Program-made: the position numbers and the translations under genes
The notes under the pieces: generated by a model
The model's input: the letters and a program-made list of their open reading frames with translations, nothing else
What the model was told of the DNA's origin: nothing
Databases searched by the model: none
Assembly: GCF_022267555.1 (NCBI RefSeq)
Contig: NZ_CP073586.1
Coordinates: 1,302,001-1,366,000, forward strand
Reading direction: 5' to 3'
Source of the DNA: Proteiniphilum propionicum
Lineage (GTDB): Bacteria; Bacteroidota; Bacteroidia; Bacteroidales; Dysgonomonadaceae
Length of the DNA stretch: 64,000 bases
Shown here: in pieces, positions 1-9,902 of the stretch
Numbering within the stretch: position 1 is the stretch's first letter
Layout of the letters: each line of letters starts with the position of its first letter

Positions 1-1
1 A

Positions 2-1432
2 TCGGCAGCCTCATCATTATCTCAATCACTTCCTTATAGAAATTTAGGCCTTGCCGGACGAGCAACTTATGGTTATGACTCACGTTACTTTATTGAAGCT
101 AACTTTGGTTACAATGCATCTGAACGTTTCCATAAATCACACCGTTGGGGTTTCTTCCCATCAGTAGGTTTTGGATGGATACTTACTAACGAAGAATTTA
201 TGAAAAATGTGAATAACAACGTCCTTTCTTTGTTAAAGTTTAAAGGAACTTATGGTAAAGTAGGTAACGAGAGAATTGGTGATGTAAACGACCGTTTCTT
301 CTATCTTTCTAATGTTAATTTATCTGCAACTACCGGACCTGGTTTCGGTTTAAATATGAACAGGCCGATTCACAGGCCAACAACAAGCATTATACGTTAT
401 GCCAATAATAACATTGGGTGGGAAGTTGCTAATAAATTAGACTTAGGTTTCGAATTAGAACTATTCAACGATTTCGTAATTATTGCTGACTACTTCCGTG
501 AAGATCGTAGTAATATCCTACAATCTCGTGCATCTATAACCGATGAAATTGGAGTTGAATTTCCGGATAATGTAAAGGCTAACATCGGTAAAGCATTCTC
601 TCAAGGTTTTGATGGTTCTATCGACTACAATAAATCATTCAACAAAGATTTGTGGTTACAAGGCCGTGTTAACTTTACTTATGCCAAAGGTAAGTTTAAT
701 TTATATGAAGAACCTGAATATGCCGATGCGCCATGGTTGAGCCACATTGACCAACCTATTACACAGCAATGGGGTTATGTTGCAGAACGTTTGTTTGTTG
801 ATGAAAACGATGTGAAGAACTCACCTTCTCAATTTGGTGATTACAAGGCAGGTGATATTAAATACAAAGATATCAATGGTGACGGTGTTATCAACTTTAA
901 AGACAGAGTGCCAATTGGATATCCTACAACTCCAGAAATAATTTACGGTTTCGGTTTATCATTAGGATACAAGAATTTTGATCTCTCGGCTTTCTTTCAA
1001 GGTTCAGGACGTTCATCATTCTGGATTGACCAAGGAGCTACTGCACCATTCGTCGCATCTTCAATGGACAATAGGATTGGCAACAACACAATGTTGAAAG
1101 CTTATGCTGATGATTACTGGTCAGAAAGTAATCAAAACATATATGCTTTGTGGCCTCGTTTGTCATCTTACGTAATTGAAAATAATAACCAAACCAGTAC
1201 TTGGTTTATGCAAGACGGTTCATTTTTGCGTTTGAAATCGGTAGAAATTGGTTATACTATATCCAAAAAAATTCAGCGTAAACTACTCATCGACAACTTC
1301 CGTATCTATGTTGATGGTTCAAATCTTCTTACATTAAGCAAGTTTAAATTGTGGGATCCTGAAATGGCAGGAAATGGTTTAGGATATCCTATTCAGAGAG
1401 TTATAAATTTTGGCTTACAGATTGGATTTTAA
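2..1432 (+). CDS. SusC/RagA-family TonB-linked outer membrane protein, C-terminal part (5' end outside window)
   Basis: The frame is open from the first bases of the window, so the gene starts upstream and only the last 476 codons or so are visible. The product is the beta-barrel half of a SusC-type TonB-dependent transporter, which imports oligosaccharides across the outer membrane with its SusD lid. Visible family traits are repeated beta-strand segments rich in Asn, Gly and aromatic residues, the near-C-terminal block LRLKSVEIGYTI and the ending NFGLQIGF with a terminal Phe, as expected for BAM-assembled barrels. An internal ATG at 200 is not a real start because the coding sense continues upstream of it. 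A SusD gene follows 12 bp after the stop, so the two are co-transcribed. The substrate cannot be read from the sequence. Confidence 0.95.
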   Translation, partial: SAASSLSQSLPYRNLGLAGRATYGYDSRYFIEANFGYNASERFHKSHRWGFFPSVGFGWILTNEEFMKNVNNNVLSLLKFKGTYGKVGNERIGDVNDRFFYLSNVNLSATTGPGFGLNMNRPIHRPTTSIIRYANNNIGWEVANKLDLGFELELFNDFVIIADYFREDRSNILQSRASITDEIGVEFPDNVKANIGKAFSQGFDGSIDYNKSFNKDLWLQGRVNFTYAKGKFNLYEEPEYADAPWLSHIDQPITQQWGYVAERLFVDENDVKNSPSQFGDYKAGDIKYKDINGDGVINFKDRVPIGYPTTPEIIYGFGLSLGYKNFDLSAFFQGSGRSSFWIDQGATAPFVASSMDNRIGNNTMLKAYADDYWSESNQNIYALWPRLSSYVIENNNQTSTWFMQDGSFLRLKSVEIGYTISKKIQRKLLIDNFRIYVDGSNLLTLSKFKLWDPEMAGNGLGYPIQRVINFGLQIGF

Positions 1433-1444
1433 AATAGTTTAACT

Positions 1445-3358
1445 ATGAAACATATATCAATAATATTTAGCATTCTTATGGCAATCATGTCATTTGGCTC
1501 TTGCAGTTACCTGGATATTATTCCAGACAACGTTGCAACGCTTGATCATGCTTTTGCAGATGAAACAACTGCCGAAAGATATCTATTTACATGCTATGCC
1601 GGCCTTCCGAAAGAGCATAACGGCAATACCGATCCCGCAATGGCAGGATCATACGAATTCTGGCAAAAAGATTCTTATACAGAAATTGATGCCCCTTTTA
1701 AGACTCCTTTTAGAATTAAAGACGGGTTCCAAAATTCTAACAATCCTTATGTAGATAATTATAGAGGTACTAATGGAGGTACTCCATTGTACAAAACTAT
1801 AAGGAAGTGTTATATCTTTCAAAATAACATTGATAAGGTGATTAATATTAGCGAGCTAAATAAGCAGCGCTGGATTGCTGAATCAAAAGTAATTATTGCT
1901 TATTGCTACTTCTATCTGGTACGTCAATATGGCCCGGTACCTTTGATTACTAAAGAGTATTCAATTGACTCTAGTACTGATGATATTCGTTTAAATCGTA
2001 ACACAATGGACGAATGTGTCAATTTTATTGTTACTACTTTAGATGAAGCCGCTGATCATTTACCACCAGTAATTAGCAACAAATCTGAAGAGTTGGGCCG
2101 TTTTACTCAGCCTATTGCTTTGACCCTAAAAGCAAAAACTCTTTTATTGGCAGCAAGCCCATTGTTCAATGGTAATGCATACTTGGCCGACTGGACAAAC
2201 CCTGATGGAAAAGCTTTATTGAGCCAATACGATGAATCAAAATGGGAAAAAGCTCGTGAAGCTGCTAAAATAGCCATTAACGCATGCCACGAAGCAGGCA
2301 TAAAACTTTACAAATATGAGTCAAGTTCAATTGCTAAACCACGTAGAATGGACTTGACATTGAGAGGTGCTGTTACAAACAGAGACTGGACTGACGAGTT
2401 GATCTGGGGCAATGTTCAAGCTAACACTCATAACCTGCAAACAGGATCAATAGTTAACTTCTTAGGCGTAACAGAAGCTGCAGGGGGAGGTGTGATCTAC
2501 CCAAACTTTTGCGTTACTTTAAACACAGCAAAACGTTTCTATACAGCCAACGGATTGCCAATGGAAGAAGATCCAGCATGGGCTAATAAGAAAATAACTG
2601 ATTTGCGTTTACCTACAGCTGAAGAAATCGACTATGTAGCACCAAATGAAATGCAAGCAGAATTTAATCTTCAACGCGAGCCACGTTATTACTCTGCCAT
2701 ATCATTCAATAGGGCAAAACGCTACTCGAATGGTAACAATGGTGATAACTTCCACATTGTAAGAGGTTATAAAGGTGAATCTGCCAACAAACAAGGTTAC
2801 TCCAGTGGTTGGGGAGACAAGACAGGTATGAAAGCGATGAAATTGGTTAATCCTGAAACTACTTTAACAGGTAGTGCACAAACATCTACATTTAATTATG
2901 TTCCTTATCCTTTCCCTCTATTGCGCTTAGCCGATCTTTATTTGATGTATGCTGAAGCTGCAAACGAAGCTGGCGACCCAGATGGCGATGCTATTCACTA
3001 CATCGATTTGGTACGCGAGCGTGCCGGATTAAAAGGTGTTGTGGAGTCATGGAATAATTCTACCAATCCTAACAAACCAACTACTAAAGATGGTTTAAGA
3101 TTGATTATCCAACAAGAACGTGATATTGAATTGGCATTCGAAGGACACAATTTCTGGGATATCCGTCGTTGGTTGAAACTTGAATCAGTGAACAACCAGC
3201 CTATCACTTGTTGGGATACTGAAGGAAAAACTCCTGAAACATTTTATACTGAAACTGTGAGAAAAAGGCCTAACTTCAAAAAGAAGGACTATTTATGGCC
3301 TATTGCTCAAGAGAGTATGGTTAAGAATCCGGCCTTAGTTCAAACAAAAGGATGGTGA
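1445..3358 (+). CDS. RagB/SusD family nutrient uptake outer membrane lipoprotein
   Basis: A 637-aa SusD-like surface glycan-binding protein, the lid of the SusC transporter encoded just upstream. The N-terminus is a lipoprotein signal (hydrophobic stretch, then FGSCSYLD with Cys at about residue 20). The family's N-terminal motif appears as DNVATLDHAFADETTAERYL. The C-terminal block LRLADLYLMYAEAANEAG, the ERAGLKGV stretch and IIQQERDIELAFEGHNFWDIRRW are the classic TPR-containing SusD C-terminal signatures. It ends with KNPALVQTKGW. The start ATG lies 12 bp after the SusC stop. The next gene begins 31 bp downstream, which fits one operon. Which glycan it binds is unknown. Confidence 0.96.
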   Translation: MKHISIIFSILMAIMSFGSCSYLDIIPDNVATLDHAFADETTAERYLFTCYAGLPKEHNGNTDPAMAGSYEFWQKDSYTEIDAPFKTPFRIKDGFQNSNNPYVDNYRGTNGGTPLYKTIRKCYIFQNNIDKVINISELNKQRWIAESKVIIAYCYFYLVRQYGPVPLITKEYSIDSSTDDIRLNRNTMDECVNFIVTTLDEAADHLPPVISNKSEELGRFTQPIALTLKAKTLLLAASPLFNGNAYLADWTNPDGKALLSQYDESKWEKAREAAKIAINACHEAGIKLYKYESSSIAKPRRMDLTLRGAVTNRDWTDELIWGNVQANTHNLQTGSIVNFLGVTEAAGGGVIYPNFCVTLNTAKRFYTANGLPMEEDPAWANKKITDLRLPTAEEIDYVAPNEMQAEFNLQREPRYYSAISFNRAKRYSNGNNGDNFHIVRGYKGESANKQGYSSGWGDKTGMKAMKLVNPETTLTGSAQTSTFNYVPYPFPLLRLADLYLMYAEAANEAGDPDGDAIHYIDLVRERAGLKGVVESWNNSTNPNKPTTKDGLRLIIQQERDIELAFEGHNFWDIRRWLKLESVNNQPITCWDTEGKTPETFYTETVRKRPNFKKKDYLWPIAQESMVKNPALVQTKGW

Positions 3359-3389
3359 TAAATTAGTTAAACAAACAATCATATAAGAT

Positions 3390-4649
3390 ATGAAAATAAA
3401 AATTTTATCATTAATATTCACACTTCTTTGTATATTCATCTATTCCTGTACAAATGAAGATGATCTTAAAGTGCCAATAAAGGTTGACACTAATCCCCCT
3501 GCCGCACTTACTGCTGCAGATGTAAGTTACCGTCCAATCGCAGGTGGTGCTGTTATTAAATATTCACTACCTGATGAGAAGGATTTACGTTGTGTTGAAG
3601 CTCAATATACCATTACAAGTGGCAAAAAATTCACTGTTAGAGGATCATTCTTGTCCGACTCTTTAATAGTGGAAGGTTATCGCGATACTAACGCACATGA
3701 CATTAAATTATATGTAGTAGATAATTCAGAAAATTATTCTGAGCCATATACATTGTCTTTCGTGCCTAACCAATCGCCATTGGACGCAGTTCTAGAATCA
3801 TTAACTGTATACCCCGACTTTGGCGGTATGCAAATAACTTGGGATAATGTAGACCAAAGTACTATTGCATTGTTTATTTACAGAATAGAGTCTCCTGATA
3901 CAATATTGATAGATCAATTCTACTCTAAAAACGCAAAAGGTGAATTAACCATACGTGGTGAAAAGAGTAAAAAGACCGAATACTTAGTACAAATCAGAGA
4001 CCGTTGGAATAACTATACTGATATGAACAATTTTACCATTACCCCTCTTTATGAAAAAGAACTCGACTATACTAAATTGACTATCCCAGGTTCTGAGTAT
4101 TTTATCAATATCAGTAATCCAAGTGGTATGGGAAAATGGTGGGATGACCAAAAATCTGCTCCAGGATGGGGTGACATTTTCTGGCCGGCAGGCGATAAAC
4201 CATTGCCACATGTTTCTACAGTGAAATTTCCAACTCCTACCACATTGTCACGCATTGTATTATGGCAATATGCATGGGGCGCTACCAACTATTCACACTT
4301 CTATTATGGTGCTAATGTTCGTGTATTGGAACTTTACGGTTCAACGGAAGTCAATCCATCAACTGAAGATCCTGTTAATAATCCTTCATGGAAGTATATT
4401 ATGACTTGCGAAATTAAAATGCCTTCGGGAGGTTGGGTAAATAATGCTTCTATGACAGAGGAAGACTTTGATGTTGCCAAGAATCGAGGACACGAATTTG
4501 TGCTACCATTAAGTGAGGTCCCAGTAAAATACACCTATTTGCGATTCAGAGTAACCACTACTTTTGACGGTGCTAATTCAGGTGGTTTGCTTTCCGAGGT
4601 TAATCTTTTTGGTGACGACCGCCTTGAAGGTGAGGAAGATGAAGATTAA
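3390..4649 (+). CDS. DUF4959/DUF5000-type PUL lipoprotein
   Basis: A 419-aa secreted lipoprotein (signal peptide ending IFIYSCTNEDD, Cys at about residue 20). An N-terminal stretch of Ig-like beta-sandwich character (about residues 30-230, with TNPPAALTAADVSYRPIAGG) is typical of DUF4959. A C-terminal discoidin/F5-8 type C-like part (about 270-410) is rich in Trp and contains a TYLRFRVTTTFDG-type strand, as in DUF5000. Proteins of this layout almost always sit directly behind SusC/SusD pairs and are thought to be surface glycan-binding proteins. It is the third gene of the operon. The acidic tail (GEEDED) is unusual but harmless. The function is inferred from family and context only. Confidence 0.85.
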   Translation: MKIKILSLIFTLLCIFIYSCTNEDDLKVPIKVDTNPPAALTAADVSYRPIAGGAVIKYSLPDEKDLRCVEAQYTITSGKKFTVRGSFLSDSLIVEGYRDTNAHDIKLYVVDNSENYSEPYTLSFVPNQSPLDAVLESLTVYPDFGGMQITWDNVDQSTIALFIYRIESPDTILIDQFYSKNAKGELTIRGEKSKKTEYLVQIRDRWNNYTDMNNFTITPLYEKELDYTKLTIPGSEYFINISNPSGMGKWWDDQKSAPGWGDIFWPAGDKPLPHVSTVKFPTPTTLSRIVLWQYAWGATNYSHFYYGANVRVLELYGSTEVNPSTEDPVNNPSWKYIMTCEIKMPSGGWVNNASMTEEDFDVAKNRGHEFVLPLSEVPVKYTYLRFRVTTTFDGANSGGLLSEVNLFGDDRLEGEEDED

Positions 4650-4700
4650 GGTTGAAAAGAAACCAATTAATTTCTAAATAATATTTAATTGATCAGAAAT

Positions 4701-5381
4701 ATGAAAAACTATATATTAGTTCTAATATCGATATTAATGATTACATCATGCGATAGTTACTTGGATAAACATCAAGTATACTTGGAAGATGGTGAAACGG
4801 TTTACCTTCAAAAGGTAGATTCGGTATCAATTTGCCCCGGCAATAAACGAGCAGAATTTAAACTATTCTATTCGAATGGTAATAAATTGAACCATACAAT
4901 TCTTTACTGGAATAATGGTGCTAATTCAATAACATTCGATTGTGAAGGCTTGAAGGCTGGTAAAGACTCTTTAATTATTATCCATGAAATGGAAGAAGGA
5001 AATTACAGTTTTGAGATTGTAAACGTTAATAAATATGATCAACGTTCGCTCAAAGTTCCAGCATTTTCCTCTATCTATGGAGATGTTTATGCTAGTGGAT
5101 TAACGAATAGAGTTATAAAAAAAGTTTCCAAAATCAACCAAGATCAGGGAGTAAAGATAGAATGGCATGTACCACCAAGTAATTATAATAAGCTTGAAGT
5201 AAAGTATATCTCGCCTGAAGACAATTCTGTAAAAATTGTTACAGTAGAAAATTCCGATAATGTAGTTATTAATGAAATACCTAAAGGCAAAGTAATTAAA
5301 TATAGAACATTCTATAAACCAGAGGAGTTAGCTATTGATCTGTTTCCTGCCGAATGGAGTAATGATATTGTAATTCCATAA
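4701..5381 (+). CDS. DUF4998-type lipoprotein, last gene of the first PUL
   Basis: A roughly 226-aa lipoprotein whose signal sequence runs MKNYILVLISILMITSCDS. The ATG at 4701 is preferred over an in-frame TTG at 4689 because the signal peptide begins exactly there. The mature part resembles DUF4998, a beta-sandwich domain found at the ends of SusC/SusD operons (KHQVYLEDGETVYLQKVDSV near the N-terminus, and a block with NGNKLNHTILYWNNG). It follows the previous gene by about 50 bp and is followed by a strong hairpin terminator, so it closes the operon. It probably binds glycan or protein at the cell surface. No catalytic residues are recognisable. Confidence 0.8.
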   Translation: MKNYILVLISILMITSCDSYLDKHQVYLEDGETVYLQKVDSVSICPGNKRAEFKLFYSNGNKLNHTILYWNNGANSITFDCEGLKAGKDSLIIIHEMEEGNYSFEIVNVNKYDQRSLKVPAFSSIYGDVYASGLTNRVIKKVSKINQDQGVKIEWHVPPSNYNKLEVKYISPEDNSVKIVTVENSDNVVINEIPKGKVIKYRTFYKPEELAIDLFPAEWSNDIVIP

Positions 5382-5435
5382 AAGCATGTTCATATACACT
5401 GTTGCTGTCCAGTAAAAAGGGCATAACAAATCATT

Positions 5436-5475
5436 GCGAAACTGACCCCAAGAGTCAGTTTCGCTTTGTTTTTTG
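5436..5475 (+). terminator. Rho-independent terminator after the first PUL
   Basis: There is a perfect 11-bp stem, with arms at 5436-5446 and 5454-5464 and a 7-nt loop, followed by a T-rich run. It stands about 55 bp after the DUF4998 gene and between converging genes. On the minus strand it lacks a good U tract close to the stem. Confidence 0.9.
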
Positions 5476-5626
5476 TCTCAATTAAGTCGGTAAGCCCAAT
5501 GTGTAAAAGTTTAGACTTGAGCTGATTGTGGGCATCTTTTAATTTATGGATTTGAGTTTTCTTCAGACATAGCTGCCCAGAATGGGAAATTGGTAAGAGA
5601 AGATAGGCATATAGGCTTTGCTATCT

Positions 5627-7039
5627 TTATCTGTTTTTTACTGTTATTATGCTGGAGAACAGATTGTAGGCTGCCTGTAGATAATTTTGCCTGGACTGTT
5701 GAATCTTAAGTTGCTCACTGAGCAGGTCGGTTTGCTGTATATACCCTTTGTCGAACTGTAACTGAACTGCTTTTGAATTTTGTTGACTCATCTCCCAATT
5801 TTCGCGACTAAGGCGATAGCTCTCTTTTCTTACCTGCAGAAGCGAGAGTTCATTGAGTAGCTCTTTCTCCCTGTTGTTTCTAATGTCACGCAGGTTCTCC
5901 GCCTCTATCTGCTTTTGTAGTCGTAAGCGGGAAACCTCACTCGATGTGGTGAGTGACTGTGTAACCGGTACTTTCAGGGAAACGCCGATATAGCTGTTCC
6001 CCCTCCAGTATTTGTTGTTGAAAAACGATGGTTCGTTGTTGTAGTAGCTGGAACCGTAATAGCCGTTAATGGTTAGGGTGGGGGCATATTTCCATGAGGC
6101 CGTTATCAGCCTTAGTATTGCCAGATTCACCACCTCCTGCTGTCGTAGCTCCTCAAGGTTGTTCAATGCAGGAGTGTAGGATGAATTTTCTTCAATATTC
6201 TTCAGCAAAGCAGTAATATCTTCTTTTAAGTTGAGTGATGCAATGTTTTCGAGTGTTACTTCCATGCCCATCAGGTAAAGTAGTTCCGCTTTTCGCTCCC
6301 CGGCAATCTTTTCAGCTTCCAGGAGGTTGGCAATCGATTCATTGTAGATTCTATTTGCATCGTTTTTCACCGCAAGTGTAATTCTCTCTTTCATATAGAG
6401 CTGATTTGCATTGTTCAACAGGCCGGCATAATAGACTGTATCCTTCAAAAGCAGAAGCTTCTGCTCTTCTGCAATTACGCATTCAGCATAGGCGAGAGCA
6501 AGCCTCTCCTTGAAATCATCAATTGAAATCTGTGCTTCATACTCCTGAATTCTTAACTGTTGCTTCTGTTGTGCAACTCGATGTAACTTTTCAGGATTGA
6601 ACAGGTCGTACTTTAGGTTAACACCTGCAGAGGAGTTCCATTTCGTGTTAAACTGCAGGTACATAATCTCACTCTCCGGTGATGAGGGATTGAAAGCATG
6701 TGCAGGTACCGGGGTTGCCGGAATTATAAGGTTGCGTCTCAATTCTCCTGACAGATAAATGTCGGGGATGTGTTCCAGGCGGCTTTCTTTAACCTGAATA
6801 GTTACATCTTCCAGCTTCAGCTTCTCTACACTCAGTATGGGTGAATGACCCAGTGCATAGTCCATAGCTCTGTCAAGCGTAAGCGATTCAGAAATTGGTT
6901 TTTGTGACAAAGCTTCTCTTGGGGGATTTTGTTCAACAACTTTCTTTGAATGCTCGTGTGACACAGCTTCCTTTGCGGGTAATTGTGCAACAGAAGCAGC
7001 CGATAGAATGAATATTGCTATGAGTGTAATTTTTTTCAT
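5627..7039 (-). CDS. TolC-family outer membrane efflux channel
   Basis: A 470-aa outer membrane factor with an N-terminal signal peptide (MKKITLIAIFILSAASVAQLPA) and two long, largely alpha-helical repeats separated by short beta-strand segments, typical of TolC trimers (for example a motif around SLTLDRAMDYALGHSP near residue 50 and a C-terminal helix with LQFDKGYIQQTDLLSEQLKIQQ). It would form the outer membrane tunnel for the pump encoded by the three upstream genes. It is the fourth and last gene of the operon, 14 bp after the permease gene. The substrate is unknown, and the operon is not obviously linked to a biosynthetic cluster. Confidence 0.9.
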   Translation of the reverse strand: MKKITLIAIFILSAASVAQLPAKEAVSHEHSKKVVEQNPPREALSQKPISESLTLDRAMDYALGHSPILSVEKLKLEDVTIQVKESRLEHIPDIYLSGELRRNLIIPATPVPAHAFNPSSPESEIMYLQFNTKWNSSAGVNLKYDLFNPEKLHRVAQQKQQLRIQEYEAQISIDDFKERLALAYAECVIAEEQKLLLLKDTVYYAGLLNNANQLYMKERITLAVKNDANRIYNESIANLLEAEKIAGERKAELLYLMGMEVTLENIASLNLKEDITALLKNIEENSSYTPALNNLEELRQQEVVNLAILRLITASWKYAPTLTINGYYGSSYYNNEPSFFNNKYWRGNSYIGVSLKVPVTQSLTTSSEVSRLRLQKQIEAENLRDIRNNREKELLNELSLLQVRKESYRLSRENWEMSQQNSKAVQLQFDKGYIQQTDLLSEQLKIQQSRQNYLQAAYNLFSSIITVKNR

Positions 7040-7053
7040 AGGAAAAATAAATT

Positions 7054-8190
7054 TTAACGAAACACCGATGATGGTTCCACTTTTTTTAGTTTATTGATCG
7101 AAAAATATGAACTGCCCACTGAAATGAGTAATGTCACTGATAAGAGGAAGATGAGAAAGGGAGGTGTCAGGCCGATAATCAGCCCGGCTTTTGCCATACC
7201 CGCTTTGGTGATAATTAGCAATAACAGGGAAACGGTGAACCCAACTACGGCGTAGATAACCGATTGGGATATAACGAGTAGGCTTATATAATGGCCCGAT
7301 GCCCCTATAGCTTTCAGTGTTCCGTAATCTTTTATCCGATCGTAGGTGGCAGAATACATAGTGAGCCCGATAATGAAGAAACCGCTGATGATACCGAAAA
7401 TTATAAGAGTTCCGAAACTCATACCCATATTGTTTGCCGTCATTACATTTACAATTGTAGTTTTACTGAGCATATCGGAGCGCCATGCCTTAAGGTCGGG
7501 TGCAATATGGTTGATCTGTGAAATAACCGGCTCAATTTTGTCAGGGTCTTTTACTGTGACAATGATTCCGCTGACCATAAAACCTGATAATCCGGAATAG
7601 AACCGTGCTTTTGATGTGGTTGTATAGATTAGCGGAGTAGAAAATCCTTTAGCACTTTTTGTTGTTACACCAATAGTGGCCGTTTTTCCGTTGATTTCAA
7701 ATTGAGTACCCTGCTGAAGGTCAAAACCGAATGTTCTGTTGTCGTAATAATCGGAAGATACCATATCGGGAAAAGAAAGGTTATGTATGTCGCCAGACAG
7801 GAGCAGTCCAGGATGAGGACCTGCTGCCATGGCAGGATAATCACTGCCTATTATCATTGCCGGTGCATCATTGCCGTTGGGGAGCTTGACCGATACGTTC
7901 GCAACAATAAAGCCATGGGTCTCATCCACCCCTTCAACGCTCCTTAGCTGATTCACCCATCTTATATCGAAAGGAGAGAGCTGATTCACGTTATTGGTCT
8001 GTCTCTTTACTACAAAAATCTGTGCATAGTCGGAATTTGAATTACCTACAATGCCGCCGATAAGATTTGCAAGGTAAAAGAACATGCCCAACTCCACTCC
8101 AATCAGGTAGATACTGATGACTATAGCAGTGAGGATACCCAGGCTTTTGGATTTTTCAAATCGTACAAATTTATAGGCTGTCGAGATCAT
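7054..8190 (-). CDS. ABC transporter permease, FtsX-like (MacB/DevC-type)
   Basis: A 378-aa inner membrane protein with one N-terminal transmembrane segment, a large periplasmic domain (about residues 45-255) and three C-terminal transmembrane segments (about 260-290, 305-330 and 345-365). This is the fold of FtsX/MacB-type permeases. The cytoplasmic loop YDRIKDYGTLKAIGASGHYI is the hallmark coupling region that contacts the ATPase. It lies 6 bp downstream of the HlyD-like gene and 14 bp before the TolC-like gene. With those it should form a tripartite pump that works mechanically on periplasmic substrates. It is shorter than MacB because the ATPase is a separate protein here. Confidence 0.9.
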   Translation of the reverse strand: MISTAYKFVRFEKSKSLGILTAIVISIYLIGVELGMFFYLANLIGGIVGNSNSDYAQIFVVKRQTNNVNQLSPFDIRWVNQLRSVEGVDETHGFIVANVSVKLPNGNDAPAMIIGSDYPAMAAGPHPGLLLSGDIHNLSFPDMVSSDYYDNRTFGFDLQQGTQFEINGKTATIGVTTKSAKGFSTPLIYTTTSKARFYSGLSGFMVSGIIVTVKDPDKIEPVISQINHIAPDLKAWRSDMLSKTTIVNVMTANNMGMSFGTLIIFGIISGFFIIGLTMYSATYDRIKDYGTLKAIGASGHYISLLVISQSVIYAVVGFTVSLLLLIITKAGMAKAGLIIGLTPPFLIFLLSVTLLISVGSSYFSINKLKKVEPSSVFR

Positions 8191-8196
8191 GGTCGG

Positions 8197-9126
8197 TTAA
8201 TTTAGATGGACTGTACATTCCACTTTTGTATCGATAAGTAGATCTTTTCGCATACTGTGCAGAGATACTTCTATCTCACGTATGCGACGGTCTTCCAACT
8301 CATTGCCGCTGTCTGAGAAGAGAGATTTTCGCTTCAGGTAGGGTGAGATGTGCAGGATTTCTCCCAAAGCCGTAACGGCAGAGTCCCCCGGCAGATTTAT
8401 TGTACAGTGCATTCCCAAAGCCAGATCACGTGCATATAACTCATCTATCTCAGCCATCACAATGAGCGGCGCATCGGGTGCGATGCGTCCGTAAGTCTCA
8501 TATAGGCTTAGCGCTTCACCAGCACGGGGTGTGATATCAAGCAGAATCCCGTCGAACGGTGCCTGGAACCGGGTACGGGCCAGATCTTTTATCCGTGAAG
8601 ATCGCTGTATGGTTATTTCTTTGAGTTGTGCCTGTTGTTCACGGTAGTCGTTTTCCATTTTTTTCAACAGTTCGCAACCCTTATCATATTCATTCTGCAA
8701 TTTGCGTACATCCTCTCCGGTAGCGGCTCCTGCCTCCAGCAGCTCACGGGCATCGGTCAGCAGGCGAAGTTTTTCGACCAGTGAAATCCTCTCATGTTCC
8801 AAAGCTGCAGCTGCTGAACCCACGGCATTTTGCTGAGAGATGATACGGGTGTCGCTCTCTTTTACCGAAAGCATTTCGTCTGTCATATCCAGTAGGAGCA
8901 ACAGATCTCCCTCCTTTACCGTGTCACCTGGTTTGGCACACACCTTTGTTACAATTCCCGAAGCGGGGGAGGCTAGCTCGCTGACTCCTCCATGGGGAGT
9001 GATCTTTCCTATTCCCACTATACGTGAAGGGGATGACAGTGTTACGGTAACCTGCCGATCTTTTTGATTACTGCAGGCTGAGGTGATCACCAGTGATATC
9101 AAAAGCAATAAAAAATCTTTTTTCAT
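8197..9126 (-). CDS. HlyD-family periplasmic adaptor (DevB-like), lipoprotein
   Basis: A 309-aa membrane fusion protein. The N-terminus MKKDFLLLLISLVITSACSNQ is a lipoprotein signal with Cys at about residue 18. A biotinyl-lipoyl-like half motif (GIVTKVCAKPGDTVKEGDLLLLLD, about 60-85) is followed by a coiled-coil hairpin (about 90-185, with many Glu, Leu and Lys heptads) and the returning lipoyl half (ARTRFQAPFDGILLDITPRAGEAL). The C-terminal beta-barrel lies after residue 210. It would bridge the permease and the TolC-like channel. The next gene starts 6 bp later. The ATPase gene is upstream with a 57-bp gap. Confidence 0.9.
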   Translation of the reverse strand: MKKDFLLLLISLVITSACSNQKDRQVTVTLSSPSRIVGIGKITPHGGVSELASPASGIVTKVCAKPGDTVKEGDLLLLLDMTDEMLSVKESDTRIISQQNAVGSAAAALEHERISLVEKLRLLTDARELLEAGAATGEDVRKLQNEYDKGCELLKKMENDYREQQAQLKEITIQRSSRIKDLARTRFQAPFDGILLDITPRAGEALSLYETYGRIAPDAPLIVMAEIDELYARDLALGMHCTINLPGDSAVTALGEILHISPYLKRKSLFSDSGNELEDRRIREIEVSLHSMRKDLLIDTKVECTVHLN

Positions 9127-9183
9127 TTATATATGGTTTACTTTTTTTATTTAAATCATATGTTTGAAATCTGAATCTTCGAT

Positions 9184-9882
9184 TTAAAAATCCTCTTCCG
9201 AACCGCTGTCGACTATTTTTCCTTCAGAGACATATATTGTACGGTCTGCATATTTTTTTAACCTCATGTCGTGAGTTACAATGATTACCGCCCTGTTATC
9301 ACGGGATAGATTACTCAACATATCCATCACCTGTTTTGCACTTTGGTGATCGAGAGAGGCAGTAGGCTCGTCGCACAATATTAATCTGGGGTCGGTGATA
9401 AGTGAACGGGCAATTGCAATGCGTTGCTGTTGTCCTCCACTCAGGTTGCGCGGAAGATTGTTTTTCCGGTCTTCCATGTCGAAGGTGCGTATCAGTTCAA
9501 GTGCTCTTTTCTTTGCCTCTTTCCGGCTTTTACCCTGCAAGATTAGCGGATGCATGATGTTCTCCAAAGCATTTAGTGGTGCTAGCAGGTTAAAGCCCTG
9601 AAATACGAAGCCTATATGATTCAGTCTTAATGAGCCCAGGGCTCTTTCCGAAAGCTCGTTTACACAGGTGTCGCCCACCCACACCTTGCCCATGGTGGGA
9701 TAGATCACGCAGCCCAGCAACGATAAAAGTGTTGTCTTGCCGGAGCCTGAAGGGCCTACTATAAGCGTTACCTCACCTTTGTTGAATGCAATTGTAGAGG
9801 GGTGAAGCGCAACAATAGTAGTATCTCCTGTTTTATACTCTTTCCCGGCATCAGAAAGTCGTGCCGCAATATTCATATTCAA
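9184..9882 (-). CDS. ABC transporter ATPase (MacB/LolD/DevA type)
   Basis: A 232-aa nucleotide-binding subunit and the first gene of the efflux operon. Walker A is GPSGSGKTT (about residues 43-51), the Q-loop is in GFVFQGFNLLAPL, the ABC signature is LSGGQQQRIAIARSL and Walker B is LILCDEPTASLD followed by the H-loop VTHD. This set matches the LolD/MacB subgroup. The gene is divergent from a MarR-type regulator, with only about 100 bp between the starts. The shared intergenic region carries candidate operators. Expression is therefore probably controlled by that regulator, although the inducer is unknown. Confidence 0.95.
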   Translation of the reverse strand: MNMNIAARLSDAGKEYKTGDTTIVALHPSTIAFNKGEVTLIVGPSGSGKTTLLSLLGCVIYPTMGKVWVGDTCVNELSERALGSLRLNHIGFVFQGFNLLAPLNALENIMHPLILQGKSRKEAKKRALELIRTFDMEDRKNNLPRNLSGGQQQRIAIARSLITDPRLILCDEPTASLDHQSAKQVMDMLSNLSRDNRAVIIVTHDMRLKKYADRTIYVSEGKIVDSGSEEDF

Positions 9883-9902
9883 TTGTTTTTACAGCAAAGT
9901 AA